The notes beneath the pieces were generated by a model, which was given only the letters and a program-made list of their open reading frames with translations, made no database searches and was not told the DNA's origin. DNA of 64,000 nt, from contig NC_053047.1 of the NCBI RefSeq assembly GCF_003473485.1, positions 32,722,972-32,786,971 of the forward strand, in the 5' to 3' direction. Source of the DNA: Medicago truncatula (taxonomy: Eukaryota > Streptophyta > Magnoliopsida > Fabales > Fabaceae). Below are positions 11,704 to 21,449 of the stretch, piece after piece (positions within the stretch are counted from its first letter, which is position 1; each line of letters begins with the position of its first letter). The position numbers and the translations under genes were made by a program.

Positions 11704-12283
11704 GGAAGAGAGGTAACATTGGCGCAACTGGTAAAGTTGTTGTCATGTGACTGAAAGGTCAAAAGTTCAAATCCTTGAAACAACCTCTTGTGTAAAAAAA
11801 AAAAAAAACAGGGTAAGGTTGCGTACAATACAACAAAAAAGGTGGGACCCCTTCCCGGATCCTGCGTATGCGGAGCTTTAGGCTTTGTTTGGGAGTTTGG
11901 AGGGGAAGGGAGGGTTTTGGAAAAAAGGAACGAGCAAGTGGAAGAAATAGAAGACATTGGGAGGAGAGGGCTTTGGAGGTTAATTTTTTACTCATAATAA
12001 AAAATCCCCCTCATTTGGGGGAACTCAAATTGTATTGGGGGAGGGTTTTAGGGGGTTATGGAGGGTTTATATGAATTTTTCAAATTCAATCTATGTTGTT
12101 ATAATATTCTTAAAATTAAAAGTATATTAATCATAAGTATTAGTTTATCATTCTCTAAAAAACTGTTCTTTCAAAAAATGTGAAAATTTTTTGTCCATTT
12201 TTCTATATATTTCCAACCCCCCAAAACCCTCCCCTCCCCTCCCCTCCAAACTCCCAAACAAAACCTTAGTGCATCGGGTTTCC
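11704..12283 (+). mobile_element. Au-type SINE, interrupted by a Tourist-like MITE
   Basis: The left part (11704-11880) has the tRNA-like head (gcgcaactggtaaagttg, then ctgaaaggtcaaaag-ttcaaatcc) and the body with GCGTACAATAC and CTGCGTATGCGGAGCTTTA. The right remnant (12266-12283) is TTAGTGCATCGGGTTTCCC, the standard Au 3' end. Flanking 15-bp copies CTAGGATAATKATCG at 11689-11703 and 12284-12298 differ at one base and are its target duplication. The interruption is the MITE at 11881-12265. Confidence 0.88.
11881..12265. mobile_element. Tourist-like (PIF/Harbinger) MITE nested in the SINE
   Basis: A 385-bp element with ends GGCTTTGTTTGGGAG and CTCCCAAACAAAACC, complementary for about 45 bp including the G-rich AGGGGAAGGGAGGG run. 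It is flanked by TTA on both sides (11878-11880, 12266-12268), the 3-bp target duplication of PIF/Harbinger elements. Removing it and one TTA restores the expected SINE sequence GAGCTTTAGTGCATCGGG. It is non-coding. Confidence 0.88.
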
Positions 12284-12298
12284 CTAGGATAATGATCG

Positions 12299-13554
12299 AG
12301 ATTCTTTCTTATGATGGTAGGAAGCCATATACTACTAATATATTATGCTGGCTGAGAGTGTTTCAGATGATGCAAAAGCTTAGGTTGGATGATTTTTTTG
12401 AATATGATACTAATACGTTAAATATTATTTTCCATATGAAGCTATGTCATTTTGAGAGGAATGATTATTTAACCACTATGCACAACATTCATTCACACAT
12501 AGTTGTCATGATTGCACAATGCACACACAAATTGCGACGGACCTACGGCCAAGACCTCCACCCGAAATGAACCTGTGAGTGTGACAAAGGTACAGTGTTA
12601 TGAAATTTGAGATCTGAGTGTGATGCTTGATTATGTGTTGTTCCATTTGTTCAATTTAGTTATGCATGTTGTTATTATGTTGCACATCAAGCTCATAACC
12701 AAAAACTTCAGACTGAAGTTTGTATTGTAATTTTCTTGTGACCTATCCAATTAGATGCTGATTTAAAGTATTTGTTTTCTTTTATATAAACTTTTTAAAG
12801 TATGTTTCTATGGGAAATTTTCTTGTACTAAATCGATGAAGAAATAGGAATAAAGAGATGTCCAAGTCATGTTGTATGAAACTGTTTTGAAAATATATAG
12901 TAAAGCTAGAAAAACTTGTTACTTTATTTTCTAATTGTACTGATTTCAATGTTGTAGATATTGGCACTGAAAAGTAGAGGGATCTAGCAGAAAAAGGCAT
13001 TCAGTGTCAAAAGATTGATCACAAGGTCATAAAGGAGAGATTGAGCAACATGTTTTGCAGCGTTGATGACTAAATCTGAGCTATGGCCATGTTTGAGCAG
13101 CAACACTTGAACTCAACAAATAAAGGGAGAGAAAGAGAAAGGGTTTCAAAAGTTTAGACTGAAGTTTATTTCTTAGATGAAATCAAGAGTGTGTGAAATG
13201 ATTAACATGCTCAATAAGTTGCTAAAGTTAAAAACCTTATTTTGGTAAACAATGGCAGCATATCATATTCATGAATAAGAGTTCAAGTAAATTAATTCCT
13301 AGAGTTGAAGAAATCTATGAGTAGATTCACAAAATTGTGTATACATCTTATTTTAATAAACAAATATGAGTAGATTCACTTGTGTAGTCTATCTATTTGG
13401 TTTCACTTGAATCTAGGGGATGATTTTCTCTTTTTGAAAAGAGTGTACCAAGTCATGTAGAGTTGATCTTTCTCATGAAATCTTCAAGTTCCACAATCTT
13501 AAATATGCGGGTATTATAGAAAAGTGAAGGGACCAAGAAGGTAGTTTAGCTCTG
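12299..13554. other. Intergenic, no gene recognised
   Basis: AT-rich. A 92-codon open frame at 12292-12570 starts in the SINE's flank and shows no known domain; I do not call it a gene. Confidence 0.4.
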
Positions 13555-13658
13555 GTTCATACTATTATGAGATGTGTGTCCATGGTCAGCTTTTCTATCC
13601 TTATCAACGGAAAACCTAATTCTGATATAAGGCCTCAAAGGGGTTTAAAACAGGGATC

Positions 13659-14861
13659 GGTTATGGTGCATAAGGAAATTCTTACCAAATGCGGAAATCC
13701 CAACATAATTGCTTCCTACACCCCCAAAGGAAATCCCAACATAATTGCTTCCTACACCCCCAAAGGAAATCAAACAAAATGAACCAAACGCGGAAACAAA
13801 CTGAATCATCACCGTCGTTCATCATCACCACTAGAATCTTCAATCTCATCATCAACACTGTCGTTCATCATCATCACGGTCATCTTCACCGTACTGGAAT
13901 GCCAAAACCATTTTGTTGTGGAAATGGTTTCTGTGAGTTGTACTCCAAACCCATTTTGCTGTGGAAATGGTTTCCAGAATCTTCAATCTCATCATCAACA
14001 CCGTCGTTCATCATCATCACCGTACTAGAATGCCAAAACCATTTTGCTGTGGAAAACCATTAGATGTACTTAATGGTTTCCAGCAGTTTTCCCGCCATAA
14101 ATTCCTCTAACATCACAAAGATTTCGAATCCATAACAACTTCAGATCTGAAACCGTGAACCTCATGAACACTAAACCGCATAAAATCACATAAACATCAT
14201 CTACCACTCTCGAATTCATCAATAAATCCATAAATAAGTTCAGATCTGTCGTTATCTACGACGACGAATCGATTTTAACTCAAAACCGCGTCGTTCCCGC
14301 ATAAAGAAGAACATCCAGAATCGGTTTAGAAGAGGTAGAGGGAGAGTTCGTACAGCCTACCACAACAAGATTCGAACCGGATCGGAACAACACTTCAACA
14401 CAACAACAAATCCGAACCGGATCGGAGAAGAAGACCAAAACGTGAAACGGAGCCGTGAAGAACAAGAGGTAGTTTCATTTTCTCTTTTTGTTCCGTTTTT
14501 TTACTCGTATATCTACGCTTGTGTGAGTTTTTTTTGAGAAATCTAAGGAGATATTTTGAATCAACACAAAAAAGGATGTCTAAAACCGTGAAAACTATTT
14601 GATTTGGACGGAGTTTTGAACTCCGGCGCGGTGGTGCCACCACCAGCGACCACCGTGCCGGAATCATCATGTGTGGCCGGAAGAGATGAAGACTCATCTG
14701 AATTGTAGAGAGAGGGAGAGTTTTATGTTTTAGTGAGAGAAATGTTTGAAGCAAATGAAGTTTGATTTGGTGTAGTTTAAGAAGCCTAGGATTATTACAC
14801 GTGTACACTAGATCTGATGGTTGTGAAGTGTTTATGCACGGTGCATATCATAACTTTTGCC
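13659..14861. mobile_element. 1.2-kb insert in the LINE, class uncertain
   Basis: The insert is bounded by direct copies TTTAAAACAGGGATC (13644-13658) and TTTAAAACAGGGGATC (14862-14877). It starts GGTTATGGTGCATAAG and ends GTGCATATCATAACTTTTGCC, which are weakly complementary (GTTATG...GTGCATA). It contains a 36-bp tandem duplication (13705-13774, ggaaatcccaacataa...) and two repeats of a CATCAACACCGTCGTTCATC block. It has no obvious transposase. The 15-bp duplication is long for a DNA transposon, and there is no A tail as for a retroposon. Confidence 0.5.
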
Positions 14862-14944
14862 TTTAAAACAGGGGATCCTCTCTTTCCCTTTCTTTTCCTA
14901 TGTTGTGCTGATGTGTTGTATGGGTTAATTACTAAATCATATCT

Positions 14945-15285
14945 ATAGTTGAGTCATTCATATATCCTACTGACTTGCTACAGATAGTTAACTTCTTCAA
15001 GTCAAAAAATCAACTTTAGTTCACTTATGCATCTACTTGCAAAGTTTCAATCAAACAAATTCTGCCACGTCATTTATTTTGCTTAAAAAACATATTACCA
15101 AGCATGATTTTTTTTTTAGGGATATTACCAAGCATGTTGTTAGTCATGCCTTTACAATACATAGTACACAGAAAATGAGCGTGTACTACTAAAACTTAAT
15201 AGTACTAAACAATGAAACATAGACTTGATTTTCTCTGTCTTTAATCAGTTTGAAACACAAATTATTGCTAGTATACCTCTTTCCT
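14945..15285. other. Unassigned sequence inside LINE remnant
   Basis: AT-rich sequence between the RT and zf-RVT pieces, where the reverse transcriptase C-terminal part would be expected. No domain is recognisable. Confidence 0.35.
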
Positions 15286-15868
15286 TTAGGCTTCCGGAGG
15301 ATTCTTTTTTGTGTAATGGTGAGAAGGATGGTATGTATTCAGTTCGCTCAGTTTATCATCAATTAGGAATTCTAGCAAATTGATCTCCCAAACAGAGTTA
15401 AAAACTTTGTTTGGAGGTTGGCGTAAAATATCCTCCCCACTCAAGGTAACCTGTGTAAAAAAGTAGAGAAACTTGAATCTGTTTGCCCTTTTTGCTTCGC
15501 TGAGGTAGAAACATCCAAACACTTATTAATGGAGTGTAATGTTGCAAAGCTAACTTGGTTTTCATCTAGCCTTGGGCTCCATGATCCTCAAAACTCTTCT
15601 TTGAACTGTGGAAATTGTGGTTTTATAGGAACCTACTTCTGTTCAAGCAACTAAATAAAAACATATCACTCACTGTTTTGTTAAGACATTAGTATGCACC
15701 TTAAAACATATTACTGTACCAAAAACTAATTTAGTATTTAGCCTGTTGCATAGTCCAATTTACTTTTTACGTGACAGACTAACAATAAAAGGAAATAAAG
15801 ATTGGATGGTTGTATTGAAATTGGAAATACCAAATTGTAACTAAAAAGCATCTCACCTTGTTTTATTC

Positions 15869-17448
15869 TTATAGTAGACCTCTAGCAATCATTTCACGAA
15901 GAAGTTCCACTGCCTTATCATTCATGTCGTTTTCAAACAAAGCACGGATAAGAATTTCGAAAGTTACAGGATTAGGGGTGCAACCATTGTCTTCCATTTT
16001 TGACAGTAAGGACAATGCTTTATCGAACAAGCTCTCTTAACAAAGGCCATTAATCAGAACAGTATACATCCTCACGTCTAAATGATAGCCTTTAATCAAA
16101 AGAATCTGATAAACCTCTTGCGCGTCCTTGAGTCTTCCATTTTTGCATAAACCATCAACAAGTATTGTGTATGTATATATATCCGGCTGAATTCCTTGGT
16201 CTTTGATCTTCGTAAGTAATGTGATTGCCTTGTCAACCTGATGGTTTTTGCACAAAGCATCCAATAAGGAATTGTAAGTGATCACATCAGCAGGTTGGCC
16301 TCTATTATGCATCTCATTTACAAGATCCCAAGCATCAAAGATTCTCCCAGATTTGTGAAGACCATCGATAAGTGAACTGTATGTTACAGTATTAGGAGCC
16401 ATACTTTTGGAATGCATTTCTTTGAGGAGATTAACGGCTTCATCCACCATTTTAGTCTTACATAGTCCATTAATCATGACACTATAGCTATGAACATCAG
16501 GAGTCACTCCCCTTCTAGCCATAGTGTTGAACACAAATGTGGCCTTATTCTCTTGTTTGACCAAGAAATACCCATCCATCAAAGAATTATAAGTAATGAC
16601 ATCAGGATCCACACTTTGTTTTATCATAACAGCTAACACATTTCTAGCTTTTTTCATCTCTCCTTCCTTACATAAACCATCAACCAATATATTAAATGTA
16701 TAAATGTCTGGTTTAATGTTTTTCAACAACATTTGATTGAACAAACCAACTGCTTCTTTCAATCGACCCACAATCAAACAGCCATACATTAAAGTATTGT
16801 AAGTGATGACATCAGGAGAAATTCTCTTGAGAAGCATTTGAGAATATAAATCAAAAGCATCAATTACAAGTTTATCCTTGCATAAACTATAAATAATTGT
16901 ACTGTACATGACCACATTAGGCTGAACCAACAGCCCATCAATATTTCTAAGAACCTGCATGGCAGCTCTTGTTTCTCCTGCTTTGCATAACCCATCAATC
17001 AAGGTCCCATAACTAACTTGATTAAGTTGAAACCCCTTTGCTATAACATCATCATGAAAGTGAAGGGTTTCCTTAACTTTGTCATTAAGACAGACCTTTG
17101 ATAAGTGTATTGATTGTTACAATATCAGGGTGAAAACCAAGCTTGACCGAGGTGGCAGAAACAATTAACCAATATATTGAGATTAACAAGATCAGTTTGA
17201 ATTCCTCTGAGTTCCATTTGATGAGAAAGGGAAATAACAGTGTGGAAATGATTGATTTTAACAAGGGATGCGAAGATCTTACCAAATTCAAATATGGTTG
17301 GGGTAGGGTTGTTCATATTGAGCATTCGATTGAATTGTGAAACAGCTTCATCAACATTAGGAACGAACGAAGGAAGAGGGTGCGATTGAAAGTGAAATAA
17401 ACGACGAAAGAGAAGTAAATTGGGAGTGGAAACAGAGAAGAGAGAGAA
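15869..17448 (-). pseudogene. Rf-like PPR pseudogene, main body
   Basis: Reading right to left, this is a second P-class PPR gene closely related to 6749-8422 (shared blocks such as VSYGTLI.GLCK, ITYNSLLDALCKNH, and the same IARGLL end at 15869). At least three lesions are visible. A deletion near 17140 (after CFCHLG) removes about ten codons of the LNFSVFAKIL-type segment and shifts the frame. A 2-bp deletion near 17088 turns GLCLND into GLS-stop. An in-frame TAA at 16037-16039 is followed by 55 more codons of good PPR sequence. In addition, a mariner element inserted at 17449 separates the body from its start codon (see 21396-21419). Otherwise about 12 PPR motifs are well kept, so decay is recent. 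It is the host's own gene, not a transposon. Confidence 0.9.
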
Positions 17449-17482
17449 CACCCTCCGGTCTTATATATAAGCAAAAAAAACA
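17449..17482 (+). repeat. Left terminal inverted repeat of mariner element
   Basis: Starts CACCCTCCGGTCTTATATA and runs into an A-rich tract. It is the inverted partner of 21360-21393. Confidence 0.9.
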
Positions 17483-17903
17483 GCTTTTACGGTGATTAAG
17501 AAATGCAGTTAAGTGTAGTTGATTTTCTAAATTTTGTATAAAACATAAGTTAAATTGACTATATTGCCCTTTTCTTAAAATTAATGTACACCAACATGAT
17601 TGTACAACTGCATTAGAGAAATTTAATACTGTACCTCACGTTGAAATACCTTCTGGTTTCCCACCTCACGTTGAAAATATGCAAGACATTGGAAACATCA
17701 ATTCAATTATATGCAAGGCATTTCAGCTTCTTAACACCAAATATTTGGTGTGCCGCCAAAATTTTCATTTGAATGAATGAAACTACAATTTTCATTCCAT
17801 GTCAAATTTCAAAAGTTTTTTTGGGATGATTCATTTTCCTTATCATGTTCCTATAAATAGCTATGAACATTTACACTATCACCATCTATGAGTGTTCTTC
17901 AAT

Positions 17904-20011
17904 ATGGATTTTGATATTGACTTGAACGAACCTTATAATGATGCCGACGGAATCGCCGATGAAAACAGAGATGTATTACCCATCGACTTAAATGTGCAGC
18001 CTTACGATGAAGATTACATTTTCGACTTGAATGTTGTCCCGTCACTTGAAGATGATTGTGTAAATGATGCTGAAAATGTCACTGGTGGAAATGAAGCTGA
18101 TGATATATTTAGAGGTAAATTAGTTAGTTTCATTGAAGCTGAGGAATCTATAATGTAGTATAATCAAATGAGTTTTCTTTTTCTTACTTTATTTTTTATA
18201 ACTTTTTGTTTCAGGGACCCAAGATGATACAAATGGTGAAGATGAAGACATGGGTGACTTATTTAGTGAAGAAGATGAAGATATGGGTTATACATTAAAT
18301 GAAGGTGAGACAGCTAATTCAAACTATTACACACCATTGTTTGAGATATTATCATTGCTTGCTGTATTATCATTGCTTGGTGTATGTAATTTTATTGGAA
18401 CTTTTCATTAACCAAAGATATTATCAAGCATGCATTTTCTTAATAAATATGGTTAATTTCGTAAAACTAGCATGTAGAAAGAAACCTTAAACGGCTGTTA
18501 ATTCGAAACAGAGTATGTATAAGAGAGTTGATGCAGTAATTTTTTGGGAGGCAATGAAGAGAGATATACAAAATTTTGTTGCAAACTGTGACCACAATGT
18601 TTTAATTTTAAAACATTGTTTTTTTCTTACGTTTCTGTATTTTTTCTTCTTGTATATAATAACAATAAGAACTTCTTTTTTTAATCATGTAGAGGCAATT
18701 ATCGTTGAGGAAATTGAACAATCTAATAACAAACGTTCTTTTCTCGACAACAATCAACGGAAACTTGTTTCTCATTTATTGTTAAATTCAAGTTATAATG
18801 GAAAACTTTGTCGTGGGATTGTCAGAACATTGGCATCTTATTTTTCAGTCTCTCAAGATGTCATTTATCGGATTTGGAGGCAAGTAAAAAAAACGGGTGA
18901 TCCGTGTCATAAGAAATCAAAAAATTGTGGTCGAAAAAGGATCCAAATAGATTTCGACAAAATGCGCAATGCTTCATTAGCTAAGCGTAGCACTCTTCGA
19001 TCTTTACAAACTGTCTTGGGGCTTAAAACCAAGACAACTTTGCTGAAGTACATAAAAGAAGGGGTCTTACGCCGACATTCGAATGTGCTCAAACCATATT
19101 TGAATGATAATAATTTGAAAGCTCGTATTGAATTCTGCTTGGATATGCTTGAGGAGAGTAGCATACCACATGATCAAGTGTTTAAGCCTATGTATAATGT
19201 TGTTCACATTGATGAAAAATGGTTCTATATAACGAAAAAGTCATCAAACTATTACCTTCTTGCTGATGAGGATGAGCCACATCGTATGTGTAGGAACAAA
19301 AATTACATCGGTAAGGTCATGTTTTTAGTTGTTGTGGCTAGGCCAAGATTTGATGGTGATGGTAATGAGACCTTCTCAGGAAAAATTGGTTGCTTTCCAA
19401 TAGTTCACAAGGTACCAGCACAAAGGTCTAGCATCAATAGACCTGCCGGGACACTTGAAACAAAACCAATCACTTCTATAAATAGAGAAGTCACTCGAAA
19501 GATGTATATCGACGAAGTTTTACCGGCAATCAAAGAAAAATGGCCACGAGAATATGCACATGAAACAATTTACATTCAACAAGATAATGCACCTTGTCAT
19601 GTGCCTCTAGATGATGAAGAGTTTTGTAGAGCGGCTTGCGATGGGGGATTCGACATTCGTTTGACTTTTCAACCTCCTAATTCTCCCGATTTGAACGTAT
19701 TAGATTTAGGCTTTTTTTCTGCCATTCAATCCTTGCAGCAACAGGAAGTAACTAATTCGGTTGATGCACTTATTGAAGCTGTGGAGAAATCTTTTGATGC
19801 TTTTTCCGCCCAAAGTTCGAACAACATTTTTCTCACACTTCAATCTTGTATGATTGAGATAATGAAGGCGAAAGGATCCAACAACTACAAAATTCCTCAC
19901 ATGGAGAAAGAGATGTTGCTTAGGAGAGGCATGTTACCCACACAACTAAAATGTGACCCGGAATTATTTCAAGAAACTTTTGACTACTTGTATAATGTTG
20001 AGGAGATATGA
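17904..20011 (+). CDS. Mariner-like transposase, DD39D type (539 aa)
   Basis: Three exons join in frame: 17904-18114, 18215-18304 and 18693-20011 (1620 bp, 539 aa), with GT-AG introns and a TAG acceptor for exon 3. The N-terminal ~120 residues are acidic and hold IDLNEP, IDLNVQP and FDLNVVP. Exon 3 opens with two helix-turn-helix modules (NNQRKLVSHLL... and the LASYFSVSQDVIYRIW helix, then GLKTKTTLLKYIKEG), which bind the terminal repeats. The catalytic core has HIDEKWFY (first Asp), QQDNAPCH (second Asp) and NSPDLNVLDLGFF (third Asp), with 39 residues between the last two, the plant signature. The enzyme cuts and pastes the element at TA sites in the nucleus. A short upstream ATG at 17888, out of frame, overlaps the start. 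No stop or frameshift is seen. Confidence 0.93.
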
Positions 20012-20516
20012 GGGCAGAAACTTAAACTCTTAAGTACTTGTATTTCATGATTTCTTTTGGTTTACTTGTATAATGTTGAGGAAACTTTTTTATTTCAAGA
20101 AATTTTTCAGTATTTTTAGTGTGCCTACTGAATAATTATTGTTTCTTTATTTACATAAAGATAAAATAACATGGCAGCTTTAGAGGGAAGATAATTTATT
20201 TAAGGCTACACGTAATGCCACACGTAATGCCACTAACATAAGAAAATCCACTTTTTTATGTTCCATGTTAGATTCACACAATTCATTTCAATTTATCTTG
20301 CCACACGTAGTGCAATGCATGCAAACAAATGAACGCAGACGTGAAAGTTGAGGAATTATAAGTAAAAGAAAGAAAATAAAATATTATAATCGGGACAAAT
20401 ACAATTTTATAAAGAGATGTGTAGTTTCATTATGAAAGAAGGATTAACCAAAGATAACAGGTTACAAAAAAAACTCATTCCAATACCCAAAAACATCAAC
20501 TCTTTCTATGTCACAC

Positions 20517-21077
20517 CTAGTTCAATGAATCTATGTATATTTTCAGCACATCTTCAATCCCTTTCCTCAACTCTTCATTATTCAACTCCTCAATCTCAAG
20601 TCCATTCTCCAACTCTTCATCCTTCAACTCCTCAATCTCATCTCCAGAGTCCATTGTTTCTACTGGAACTTCATTCAGATCAAAGTTTTCCATGTTTAAG
20701 TTCAGAAAAGCTCTCTCACATGGTTGGACGAATTTTTGACGCAGATTTTTCACTCTTCCAGATTGCATTACCTCTGGAACTTCACCACAAACACTCATAG
20801 AAGACCCATCTTCATTAGGGGCTTTGTTCAAGTCAAAATTGTTCTTGTACTGCCCTCCAAATGCTAGATCTTCAAACACCCATGTTTGCTTTGTTGTGAC
20901 CTCATCATCACTTTTTGACATCACTTCACCTTCAAACAAAGTATCTTGAATTAGGTTGGTATCTCCATCCCCATCAAGTGAGTCTTCAACAACAAGAAGA
21001 GAAATATCTTCCAAGTTGCTGTCAATGCCCAAATCAAATGAGGGTACTTCATCAAACCATTTTTGTGGGGATGCCAT
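20517..21077 (-). CDS. Second mariner-encoded open frame, DLNxxP-bearing acidic protein (186 aa)
   Basis: An ATG at 21077 opens a 186-codon frame wholly inside the mariner element, facing the transposase tail to tail (505 bp between stops). It begins MASPQKWFDEVPSFDLG, is strongly acidic, and contains FDLNKAP and FDLNEVP. A basic patch, GRVKNLRQKFVQPCERAF, lies between them, and the last 45 residues are a Glu/Leu-rich, probably coiled-coil tail. It matches no enzyme I recognise. The DLNxxP spacing is the EAR repression motif that binds TOPLESS-type corepressors, and the transposase N-terminus has the same motif. The frame could be open by chance or be part of a spliced gene, but its position and shared motif favour a real element gene. 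Its leader holds a 54-bp tandem duplication (21091-21164). Confidence 0.6.
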   Translation of the reverse strand: MASPQKWFDEVPSFDLGIDSNLEDISLLVVEDSLDGDGDTNLIQDTLFEGEVMSKSDDEVTTKQTWVFEDLAFGGQYKNNFDLNKAPNEDGSSMSVCGEVPEVMQSGRVKNLRQKFVQPCERAFLNLNMENFDLNEVPVETMDSGDEIEELKDEELENGLEIEELNNEELRKGIEDVLKIYIDSLN

Positions 21078-21359
21078 TTTTTTTTTTGAGTTGAAAAGAA
21101 GAAGATGTATGGGTGGTAGAAGACCGTAAAATGAGTTTTTATAATTGAAAAGAAGAAGATGTATTGGGTACACCAAGAGTTATGAAAAGCTGTTATGAAG
21201 AATTGAAATGAATGCATTATGGAGAATTGAATTGAAATGTATTGGTGTACGTGTATTCCAATAGGTGATTGAAAACCACAAAAGACTTTAAAGGGGTATA
21301 TTAGGAATAACAGTGTAAAAAGTGGTTAGTTTTGCTTATATTTGAGACCAAAGATTGAT

Positions 21360-21393
21360 GTTTTTTTTTGCTTATATATGTGACCGGAGGGTG
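21360..21393 (-). repeat. Right terminal inverted repeat of mariner element
   Basis: On the minus strand it starts CACCCTCCGGTCACATATA; the flanking TA follows at 21394-21395. Confidence 0.9.
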
Positions 21394-21395
21394 TA

Positions 21396-21419
21396 CCTTT
21401 TTGACATGAAGAATGACAT
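21396..21419 (-). pseudogene. First eight codons of the PPR pseudogene, cut off by the mariner
   Basis: Read leftwards from an ATG at 21419, this gives MSFFMSKR and runs directly to the mariner's right end. The main PPR body resumes at 17446 with FSLFSVSTPN in the same frame once one TA/TT target copy is kept. The intact paralogue starts MSFSTLRSVLFSVFIPN, which matches in both spacing and style. This is therefore the lost start of the gene at 15869-17448. Confidence 0.8.
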
Positions 21420-21449
21420 TGTGAGTAATGAATTCAATTGATATTTTGA

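Larger units (their letters stand above)
13555..15660 (+). pseudogene. L1-type LINE remnant, reverse transcriptase and zf-RVT pieces
   Basis: The first piece (13555-13658) reads FSILINGKPNSDIRPQRGLKQG, the conserved plant LINE RT segment before GDPLSPFLF. That segment resumes at 14862 (GDPLFPFLFLCCADVLYG) after a 1.2-kb insert. A later piece (about 15290-15640) reads DGMYSVRSVYHQLG...RVKNFVWRL...CPFCFAEVETSKHLLMEC, the zinc-binding reverse transcriptase domain. Several hundred codons between RT and zf-RVT are missing, and stops are present, so it is dead. Confidence 0.8.
17449..21393. mobile_element. Two-gene mariner-like element (Tc1/mariner, DD39D), apparently whole
   Basis: A 3945-bp element. 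Its terminal inverted repeats run 17449-17482 and 21360-21393: both start CACCCTCCGGTC, continue TATATAAGC then an A run, and differ at only a few bases over 34 bp. The target duplication is TA at the right (21394-21395) and AA at the left (17447-17448), so one copy has a single change. It contains a transposase gene on the plus strand (17904-20011) and a second open frame on the minus strand (21077-20517), transcribed toward each other. It lies eight codons into the PPR pseudogene, on that gene's presequence. Intact frames and similar ends suggest a young, possibly autonomous copy. Confidence 0.92.

Noticed and set aside
12292-12570. 92-codon frame starting in the SINE target duplication
   Set aside because: No known motif, no neighbouring exons, and it begins inside an element boundary.
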